Source: an uncultured Geobacteraceae bacterium (GTDB taxonomy: Bacteria; Desulfobacterota; Desulfuromonadia; Geobacterales; Pseudopelobacteraceae). Taken from it: a DNA stretch of 8,982 bases. The number at the start of each line of letters is the position of its first letter. Positions within the stretch are counted from its first letter, which is position 1. The position numbers and the translations under genes were made by a program. The stretch covers positions 1 through 8,982 of the forward strand of contig CAIRND010000237.1 of assembly GCA_903879825.1 (NCBI GenBank). The letters are read 5' to 3'. Of the stretch, positions 1 through 4,726 are shown piece after piece. Below the pieces are notes generated by a model. The model did no database searches and had not been told where the DNA came from. It was given only the letters and a program-made list of their open reading frames with translations.

Positions 1-278
1 GGCACTAACGCATAGACAAATACGCAGTCAAGGGCTTCAGCAGCCTGTCGCATGGTCTTTATTGATACGGCACCGGATACTTCGTCTTTTTCCAATATTG
101 GGATGCGAGGCTGTCGGACGCTCAGGCGCTCCGCCAACTGCTTCCCGGTCATTCCCAATGCCTCACGGATAGCGCGAATCCAACCCTTTGGCGGTGGAGA
201 GACGTCTTGTACATTTTTGATGCGGGAAAGTGTCTTGTCCAGTTGCTCGACAATTATCCTTTTATGAGCTGGTTTCAT
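1..278 (-). CDS. Mobile mystery protein A, XRE-type HTH regulator (partial, C-terminus off left edge)
   Basis: The first 92 codons are visible; the gene continues beyond the left edge. It starts at ATG 278, behind an AGAGG ribosome binding site about 5 nt upstream. Residues 1-30 are a basic N-terminal helix and a proline run. The segment GWIRAIREALGMTGKQLAERL (residues 32-52) begins a helix-turn-helix of the Cro/XRE type, followed by the recognition region (residues 53-64) and a GAVSIKTMRQAAEALDC stretch at 69-85. This pattern (PPxGWIRAIREALGMT, then LEK, then AVxxKTxxxAAEAL, then YALV) matches, from memory, the 'mobile mystery protein A' family. Members normally precede a gene for a Fic-domain protein (mobile mystery protein B), giving a two-gene arrangement resembling a toxin-antitoxin pair carried on mobile DNA. 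The expected partner would lie to the left, outside the window. The role as autoregulator or antitoxin is inference. The recognition region reads RQPRIPILEKDE, where relatives usually have SQQRVSQLEK, so DNA specificity may differ. Confidence 0.85.
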   Translation of the reverse strand, partial: MKPAHKRIIVEQLDKTLSRIKNVQDVSPPPKGWIRAIREALGMTGKQLAERLSVRQPRIPILEKDEVSGAVSIKTMRQAAEALDCVFVYALV

Positions 279-289
279 GATAACCTCTG

Positions 290-350
290 CATTATTTATT
301 GGCTCAGTAAATATAATCTAAAAGTTATTATATGCAAACTATAAATAATG
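290..350. repeat. Perfect 10-bp inverted repeat flanking the mobile-mystery promoter
   Basis: CATTATTTAT at 290-299 is exactly complementary in inverted orientation to ATAAATAATG at 341-350. The arm centres are 51 bp apart, close to five helical turns. The near arm sits next to the ribosome binding site of the leftward HTH gene and the far arm overlaps where its -35 element should be. This is a plausible pair of operator half-sites for autoregulation. The AT-rich composition makes chance matches more likely, so function is inference. Confidence 0.4.
327..332 (-). promoter_or_regulatory. Candidate -10 element for the mobile-mystery gene
   Basis: Read leftward, this is a perfect TATAAT, about 50 bp upstream of the ATG at 278. 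No good -35 hexamer lies 16-18 bp further upstream (CCACAC or CACACA). A TG lies two bases before the hexamer, close to but not exactly an extended -10. The position between the two arms of the inverted repeat supports a regulated promoter. Confidence 0.4.
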
Positions 351-414
351 TGTGGGTTATTTTATTGAGCAACTGCCAAGAAGAAGAAAAATCTATTCCC
401 GGATACCCAAAACG

Positions 415-448
415 ACAGAAGCCGTCCCCATAAGAGGTCGGCTTCTGT
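415..448 (-). terminator. Hairpin, possible terminator of leftward ppiC-folD transcript
   Basis: ACAGAAGCCG (415-424) pairs perfectly with CGGCTTCTGT (439-448) around a 14-nt loop. Read leftward the stem is followed by CGTTTT, a weak U-run; rightward there is none. It lies about 217 bp past the folD stop codon, and no closer terminator is visible there. It may instead be a relic of a former gene end. Confidence 0.4.
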
Positions 449-541
449 AGTATCTCCTGATAGTACGCATAGTTAAAGAACACTTTGTATGACAAATGGC
501 GGGAAATTCGGCCTGTCGAGGTTGAATGGTTAGTACTTGAC

Positions 542-569
542 CTAGTACAAAAGGAGGTACCTTTACTAG
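542..569. repeat. Bulged hairpin (CTAGT/ACTAG plus AAAGG/CCTTT)
   Basis: CTAGT (542-546) pairs with ACTAG (565-569) and AAAGG (550-554) with CCTTT (560-564). There is a three-base bulge (547-549) and a five-base loop (555-559). There is no U-run after it in either direction, so it is not an obvious terminator. Its role is unknown. Confidence 0.35.
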
Positions 570-664
570 TATATTCTGGTACAAAATAAGGAGTTTTATT
601 GAAATAATCAGAGCATTTGTAAACAAAAAACAACAAACATATCAATACAATACAGTTTCATTAG

Positions 665-1537
665 TTATTCTAAACTAAAATTTTCCTTATACGCCATCAG
701 GGTGTTTACGATCAGAGCCGCGACTGTCATTCTGCCGACGCCACCGGGTACCGGTGTGATCCAAGAGCATTTCGAACTCACCCGCTCAAAATCCACATCA
801 CCGACAATCTTGCCATCTTCGGTACGGTTGATGCCGACATCAATCATCACGACACCCTCCTTAACCATATCCTCCGTAATAAATCCGGGGATACCAACCG
901 CCACAACAATGATATCTGCCCGCCGAGTTTCATCCAGCAACAGTTCGCGGGGCGTTTCGATGTGCGCAAGGGTGACCGTTGCATTGCCAATTTCAAAATC
1001 ATTGGAGAGCATGATAGAAATAGGTTTACCAACGATATTTGAGCGTCCGATGACAACGCAATGCTTCCCTTTAACCGGTATTTCGTAAAACTGGAGTAAT
1101 TTACAGATGCCATACGCAGTTGCCGGCCTGAACGCCTTCTGCCCCAGAGTCATACGGCCAAAGTTGGTCGGGTGAAAACCGTCAATATCCTTATCCGGAT
1201 CAATCGCGTTGATAATATTCTGCGGATTAATGTGTTTCGGCACCGGCAACTGCACAATCAGACCATCAGTGGCCGGATTTGCGTTGATCTCGGCAATTTT
1301 CTCCAGCAGGTCTGATTCTGTAATGCTTTCCGGAAAACGAAGCAGCGCGCTTTCAAAACCGGCACTCTCGCACGACCGGATCTTAGATTTCACGTAGGAT
1401 TCACTGGGAGCATGTTCTCCGACCAGAATAACCGTCATATGCGGTTTACGCAAACCAGAGTCCACATAACCGGCTACCCGCTTGGAGACACCAGCCACCA
1501 GGCTTTCAGCACATATTTTCCCATCCAGTAACTTCAT
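665..1537 (-). CDS. folD: Bifunctional methylenetetrahydrofolate dehydrogenase / methenyltetrahydrofolate cyclohydrolase
   Basis: This cytoplasmic enzyme interconverts 5,10-methylene-, 5,10-methenyl- and 10-formyl-tetrahydrofolate with NADP(H), supplying one-carbon units for purines, formyl-Met and methionine. Its 290 residues match the family's usual length. Catalytic-domain marks are Y48 and K52 in SYVKSK, VQLPVPKHI (94-103) with Q96, and D119 in DKDIDGFHP. The Rossmann part has GRSNIVGKP at 164-172 and ADIIVVAVG; the C-terminal signature begins PVPGGVG at 262. Two normally conserved prolines are replaced: PATAYG (138-143) where PxTPxG is usual, and R269 in GGVGRMT where GGVGPMT is usual. 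The phrasing NATVTLAH, GDVDFERVSSKCSWITPVPGG recalls the Bacteroidetes-type FolD rather than the common proteobacterial one, which may mean horizontal transfer (inference). The ATG at 1537 has AAGGAA 9 nt upstream. The gene starts 21 bp after the ppiC stop codon, so the two are probably cotranscribed. Confidence 0.95.
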   Translation of the reverse strand: MKLLDGKICAESLVAGVSKRVAGYVDSGLRKPHMTVILVGEHAPSESYVKSKIRSCESAGFESALLRFPESITESDLLEKIAEINANPATDGLIVQLPVPKHINPQNIINAIDPDKDIDGFHPTNFGRMTLGQKAFRPATAYGICKLLQFYEIPVKGKHCVVIGRSNIVGKPISIMLSNDFEIGNATVTLAHIETPRELLLDETRRADIIVVAVGIPGFITEDMVKEGVVMIDVGINRTEDGKIVGDVDFERVSSKCSWITPVPGGVGRMTVAALIVNTLMAYKENFSLE

Positions 1538-1558
1538 TATGCGCGGTTCCTTACGTTA

Positions 1559-1837
1559 TTAAGAGCGTTTGGTTACTTCAATCAAGTGATAGCCGAATTG
1601 TGTCTGCACCGGCCCAAGAACTTTGCCGATTTCGCCGGAAAAAACAACTGTGTCAAATTCTTTTACCATCTGTCCCGGGCTGAATTCACCCAGTGCGCCG
1701 CCATCTCTACCGGAAGGGCAGGTAGAATGTGCTTTGGCACATGCTGCAAAATCTTCCCCAGCTTCGATCTTTGTTTTCAGTGCTTCACATGCTTCTTTCG
1801 TTGCCACCAGAATGTGGCGGGCAGATGCTTTAGCCAT
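1559..1837 (-). CDS. ppiC: Parvulin-type peptidyl-prolyl cis-trans isomerase
   Basis: This small, single-domain parvulin catalyses cis-trans isomerisation of X-Pro bonds during protein folding. It has 92 residues and no signal peptide, so it should be cytoplasmic; E. coli PpiC (parvulin 10) has nearly the same length. Family marks are ARHILV with H8, HSTCPSG with C40, GGALGEFSPGQMV with M57, F61, and QFGYHLIEV with H84; these line the parvulin active site. A longer reading from ATG 1867 adds ten residues, but the ATG at 1837 has a strong AAGGAG 7-8 nt upstream and matches the family start (MAK..ARHIL), so it was chosen. It is first in a probable two-gene unit with folD. Its leader carries a small CGTAC/GTACG hairpin (1876-1890). 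Confidence 0.95.
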   Translation of the reverse strand: MAKASARHILVATKEACEALKTKIEAGEDFAACAKAHSTCPSGRDGGALGEFSPGQMVKEFDTVVFSGEIGKVLGPVQTQFGYHLIEVTKRS

Positions 1838-1903
1838 TCTAAACTCCTTTGTTGTGTGGTTTGCCATTTTTTACCCGTACGTTTTGTACGTACCTTTTTG
1901 ACA

Positions 1904-1931
1904 TTAATACAACTTTTAGTCAATACGTCAA
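1904..1931 (-). promoter_or_regulatory. Sigma-70-type promoter for ppiC-folD
   Basis: Read leftward: TTGACG (1931-1926), a 16-bp spacer, then TATTAA (1909-1904). It lies about 67 bp upstream of the ppiC start. The match to the housekeeping consensus is good; no experimental support is available. Confidence 0.6.
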
Positions 1932-1960
1932 TCTGTCACCATCCGATCGACACCAGTGTT

Positions 1961-2011
1961 ATGCATGAATGCATGAGAGCGACTAATGCATATTTTGAAC
2001 CGAATTGCATG
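1961..2011. repeat. Cluster of TGCAT/ATGCAT palindromes
   Basis: ATGCAT occurs at 1961-1966, 1969-1974 and 1986-1991, and the palindrome TGCATG at 2006-2011. Four copies within 51 bp sit between two divergent promoters. They could be binding sites for a regulator, but no family is identified. Confidence 0.4.
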
Positions 2012-2080
2012 CCTTTAGCCTGAAATTCACTCCGAAGTTGCATCTAAAGCACAACAAGACCGTTTATGTCTTTTTTTGTT

Positions 2081-2108
2081 TTGACATCTTTGTTGGAGCG
2101 GGTATAAA
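2081..2108 (+). promoter_or_regulatory. Sigma-70-type promoter for the secreted-repeat gene
   Basis: A perfect TTGACA (2081-2086), a 16-bp spacer and TATAAA (2103-2108) lie about 38 bp upstream of the ATG at 2147. The short distance implies a leader of roughly 30 nt containing the AAAGGGGG ribosome binding site (2131-2138). Confidence 0.75.
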
Positions 2109-2146
2109 ATCCAACCATAGAAATTAAACTAAAGGGGGATACTACA

Positions 2147-2560
2147 ATGAAAGCACGTAATCGTTTTTTATATATGCTCGTTGCCCTTGCGATAAGCACA
2201 TTGTTTTTTGCGTCTTTTTCATCAGCGGCAACATTAACGGTTAAGACTAAAGACGGGATCGGCAGTTATCTGACTGACGACAAAGGAATGGCTCTGTATC
2301 TTTTCAAAAAAGATGCCCCGAACAAGAGCGTATGCGGCCCGGCAAATGGCTGTCTGGATAAATGGCCAGTATTTTTAGCGGATTCCGTTGATCCGAATGC
2401 TGGTATTGATTCGGCAGCTGTTGGCACAATAACCCGCGATGACGGCCTGAAACAAACAACCTTCAAGGGGCAGCCGCTTTACTACTTCTTTAAGGATAAA
2501 GATGGTGATGATGTGTATGGCCAGGGAGTCAACAACGTATGGTACGTGGTTGCCCCGTAA
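2147..2560 (+). CDS. Secreted repeat protein of unknown function (PF03640/COG4315-like)
   Basis: This 137-residue exported protein has a positive N-terminus (KARNR), a hydrophobic stretch at about 7-24 and a probable signal peptidase I site after SSA (residue 27). There is no lipobox cysteine, unlike many family members annotated as lipoproteins, so it should be periplasmic or secreted. The mature part shows the family's two repeats, each with the Yx[FWY]xxD motif: YLFKKD at 51-56 and YYFFKD at 112-117. The first repeat also carries CxxxxxC (C63, C69) and DKWPVF, suggesting a disulphide. The biochemical function of the family is not established. The ATG at 2147 follows AAAGGGGG, and the gene has its own promoter and terminator, so it is a single-gene unit. 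An envelope or stress role would be a guess. Confidence 0.85.
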   Translation: MKARNRFLYMLVALAISTLFFASFSSAATLTVKTKDGIGSYLTDDKGMALYLFKKDAPNKSVCGPANGCLDKWPVFLADSVDPNAGIDSAAVGTITRDDGLKQTTFKGQPLYYFFKDKDGDDVYGQGVNNVWYVVAP

Positions 2561-2583
2561 CAAATAAACATGTTCATCGGCGC

Positions 2584-2622
2584 AAAAACAGCCCTTCGGA
2601 AGACCGAAGGGCTGTTTTTTTT
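2584..2622. terminator. Strong bidirectional intrinsic terminator
   Basis: AAAAACAGCCCTTCGG (2584-2599) pairs perfectly over 16 bp with 2604-2619, around an AAGA loop. The GC-rich core is followed by eight T rightward (2615-2622) and, by symmetry, five T leftward. It lies 24 bp after the secreted-repeat gene and 22 bp after the leftward srkA stop codon, so it serves both convergent genes. Confidence 0.95.
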
Positions 2623-2644
2623 CATCAATTACGTAGCGGAACGC

Positions 2645-3631
2645 TCACTGTATTTCAAGAGCAGGTTCGCAGAGTGCAGCCAACTGTTCGCGAAGTTCCA
2701 GAATATGTTCACCCCAGTAACGGGTTGTGTTGAACCAGAAAAATGTATGAGGAAACAGCGGATCCCCCCAACGTCTACCGAGCCAGGCACTGTAATGAAG
2801 CATGCGCAATGTACGCAGCGGCTCAATCAGGCGCAATTCACGGGGATCAAAATCATTGAATTCCCGATACCCCTCCAGTAACGAATCCAATTGAGCCAGC
2901 TGGCGCGGACGCTCTCCGGAAAACATCATCCAGAGGTCTTGCACCGCTGGTGCCATACGGGCGTCGTCAAAATCAACAAAATGGGGGGCATTGTCGCGCC
3001 AGAGGATATTTCCGGCATGGCAATCACCATGGGTTCGGATAATGCGAACCGGGCCGACCTCGGCGAGAATGGTGTCGATAGCTTCTAGTAACTGCCCGGT
3101 CACGGCGGTATAACTGGCCCGGTACTCGGGGGGAATAAAATGTTCTTCAATCAAGCGGACACTGTTGGTGCCAAAGCTCTGGCGATCAAGCGTCGGACGA
3201 TGTGTAAACGGTGTCACCGCTCCGGTGCCGTGAATCCGTCCGAGTAGTCGGCCCAGTATTTTCAGGTTGTCGAGATTGTCAAACTCCGGGGCATGACCTC
3301 CCTGCCGTGGATACAGTGCAAAGTAAAAACCGTCATAGTGAAACAGACTGATCCCGTCAGCATTTTTCAGCGGTGCAACAATCGGCAGTTCATGTTCAAC
3401 CAGCTCAAAACAGAAGCTGTGTTCCTCCAGAATTTGTTGTTCACTCCAGCGCTCCGGGCGGTAAAATTTGGCAATAAGCGGCAGTGCGTCATCAATACCG
3501 ACCTGATACACGCGATTTTCATAACTGTTGAGTGCAAATATACGGCTGTCACAGCGGTATCCCTGACTTTCCACCGCATCCATAACCAGTGATGGAGTCA
3601 GACGTTGAAAGGGATGGTGGTTCTCAATCAT
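2645..3631 (-). CDS. srkA: Stress response Ser/Thr protein kinase A (YihE/RdoA family)
   Basis: This is a cytoplasmic kinase of the aminoglycoside phosphotransferase-like fold. In E. coli SrkA counters stress-induced death, including MazEF-related death, and is part of the Cpx response. From ATG 3631 the protein has 328 residues, the same length as E. coli SrkA. Visible marks are LNSYENRVYQV (34-44, nucleotide loop), K55 in AKFYRPERW, the catalytic loop HGDCHAGN (201-208) with D203 and N208, and FVDFDDA with D220 for metal binding. PAVQDLWM and LIEPLRTLRM follow as in the E. coli protein. Alternative in-frame starts at 3655 (behind GAGGG) and 3667 add 8 or 12 residues; 3631 was chosen because it has AGGA 8 nt upstream and fits the family start. 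It is divergent from rsgA and ends at the shared terminator. Whether a Cpx system controls it here cannot be told from the sequence. Confidence 0.93.
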   Translation of the reverse strand: MIENHHPFQRLTPSLVMDAVESQGYRCDSRIFALNSYENRVYQVGIDDALPLIAKFYRPERWSEQQILEEHSFCFELVEHELPIVAPLKNADGISLFHYDGFYFALYPRQGGHAPEFDNLDNLKILGRLLGRIHGTGAVTPFTHRPTLDRQSFGTNSVRLIEEHFIPPEYRASYTAVTGQLLEAIDTILAEVGPVRIIRTHGDCHAGNILWRDNAPHFVDFDDARMAPAVQDLWMMFSGERPRQLAQLDSLLEGYREFNDFDPRELRLIEPLRTLRMLHYSAWLGRRWGDPLFPHTFFWFNTTRYWGEHILELREQLAALCEPALEIQ

Positions 3632-3714
3632 TGTGGACGTCCTGTTGTGCGGCATTTGTTCCCTCATGGGCTTATTATGGCCTCATTCATCTGGCTGTGC
3701 TAGGTTATTGTGGC

Positions 3715-3744
3715 TTTGTATGCTAGATTATCGCTGGTTGTCAA
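3715..3744 (-). promoter_or_regulatory. Possible promoter for srkA
   Basis: Read leftward: a perfect TTGACA (3744-3739), an 18-bp spacer and TACAAA (3720-3715), a weak -10. It lies about 85 bp upstream of the srkA start. I could not find an equally good rightward promoter for rsgA in the same gap. Confidence 0.35.
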
Positions 3745-3804
3745 GGTCACCAGTGGCCAAAGCTCCTGCTGGTCCACTTCATTCACTCTAACGGGACACC
3801 ACCC

Positions 3805-4704
3805 ATGAACAGTTTTACGCCTAACGGCCTGATAGTCGCCCATCACGGCATCTCAGTCGAAGTATTGTACGACAACGGACAGCGAAGAATGGTGCGGGTC
3901 AAACGCAATTCCGGCCACGTAGTCGGCGACAACGTCATTGTTACCGGCGAAGTATTGAAACGCTTGCCGCGTAGAACCGAACTGCGAAGGCGTGATGCCC
4001 GGGGCAGTGTCCATCTGGTGGCAGCAAACCTTGATGTTCTCGGCATTGTTGTCGCGCCGCTGTCGCCGGGCGGATTTATCGACCGGGCGATTGTTGCCGC
4101 ACAGTCAGCGAAGCTGCAGCCATTTTTGGTGGTCAACAAATGTGACCTTGACGGCACCGCAGAGCTACTGGCTGAACTGAGCCGGGTCTACAAGGGATCG
4201 GTGCCGATTTTTCCGATCAGTGCCGTTGAACGAAGCGGCTTCGCCCCCTTGGAGGAGTTCTTGAGCGAGGGGCATCGCGGGGCCTTTGTCGGCACAACCG
4301 GGGTCGGCAAGAGTTCACTGTTAAATGTCCTCTGCCCGGACATTGATCTGAAAGTAGGCAGCCTCAGCCTCTACAAGGGCATGGGAAGGCACACGACAAC
4401 CGTTTCGACGCTGCACGCCCTCTCAACCGGTGGCGAATTGGTGGACACACCCGGCTTCCGGGATTTCGGGCTGGTTGATATCACTGTCGAAGAGTTGGCA
4501 GAGTACTTCCCCGGCTTTGAAAACCACCGCGATGTCGCCTGCAAATTCCGGAACTGCCGTCATCGTACGGAGCCGGGCTGTGCCGTTCTATCACTTGTCG
4601 AGCAGCAGCGCATCCCGGCAGAACGTTATGAGACCTATATGACAATCCTCAAAGAGGTTGAAAGCCTTCAAGCGGCCGCCCGCAGCAGAGACTGGAAAAA
4701 CTAA
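3805..4704 (+). CDS. rsgA: Ribosome small subunit-dependent GTPase A
   Basis: This circularly permuted GTPase binds the 30S subunit late in assembly, checks the decoding region and releases factors such as RbfA on GTP hydrolysis. The order of parts is typical: an N-terminal OB-fold (about 1-70), then G4 NKCDL (111-115), SA (139-140) as G5, G1 GTTGVGKSS (163-171), G2 in GRHTTT (194-199) and G3 DTPG (214-217). The C-terminal zinc knuckle is C246, C251, H253 and C259. Its 299 residues match the shorter B. subtilis-type proteins (about 298) rather than E. coli's 350. The ATG at 3805 follows GGGA about 9 nt upstream. The pyrophosphatase gene starts 22 bp after the stop codon in the same direction, so the two probably form an operon. 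RsgA homologues elsewhere bind and are inhibited by (p)ppGpp; nothing in this sequence tests that. Confidence 0.97.
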   Translation: MNSFTPNGLIVAHHGISVEVLYDNGQRRMVRVKRNSGHVVGDNVIVTGEVLKRLPRRTELRRRDARGSVHLVAANLDVLGIVVAPLSPGGFIDRAIVAAQSAKLQPFLVVNKCDLDGTAELLAELSRVYKGSVPIFPISAVERSGFAPLEEFLSEGHRGAFVGTTGVGKSSLLNVLCPDIDLKVGSLSLYKGMGRHTTTVSTLHALSTGGELVDTPGFRDFGLVDITVEELAEYFPGFENHRDVACKFRNCRHRTEPGCAVLSLVEQQRIPAERYETYMTILKEVESLQAAARSRDWKN

Positions 4705-4726
4705 CGAAGCCCGGAGTGATACAGAC

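Larger units (their letters stand above)
279..664. other. AT-rich intergenic region without a convincing gene
   Basis: This 386-bp stretch lies between the start of the mobile-mystery gene and the end of folD. It holds the leftward promoter region of the former (279-355), a 10-bp inverted repeat, a hairpin at 415-448 and a bulged hairpin at 542-569. Leftward reading frames of 77 and 105 codons exist here, but they lack a ribosome binding site, look low-complexity and resemble no family I know. A short rightward open stretch (473-595) reads more like real protein but has no proper start. The region may be decayed mobile DNA; no intact insertion sequence ends or tRNA were found. Confidence 0.6.
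1838..2146. other. Divergent intergenic region between ppiC and the secreted-repeat gene
   Basis: This 309-bp region has no gene. It holds a leftward promoter for ppiC (1904-1931), a rightward promoter (2081-2108), and between them a cluster of four TGCAT-core motifs (1961-2011). AT content is high at both ends. Confidence 0.7.

Noticed and set aside
328..645. Leftward reading frames of 105 and 77 codons between the mobile-mystery gene and folD
   Set aside because: They overlap each other in different frames, have no ribosome binding site, contain hairpins and resemble no known protein.
279..664. tRNA, CRISPR array or attachment site next to the mobile-mystery gene
   Set aside because: No cloverleaf, no regularly spaced repeats and no tRNA 3' end copy were seen.
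1838..1867. Ten-residue N-terminal extension of ppiC from ATG 1867
   Set aside because: The ATG at 1837 has a strong AAGGAG site and fits the family start; the extension covers that site.
3632..3667. Longer srkA starts at 3655 and 3667
   Set aside because: The 3631 start gives the family length of 328 residues; 3655 has a usable ribosome binding site and cannot be fully excluded.
4658..4726. Pyrophosphatase start inside rsgA
   Set aside because: The added residues are rsgA coding sequence in another frame; ATG 4727 begins the conserved domain.
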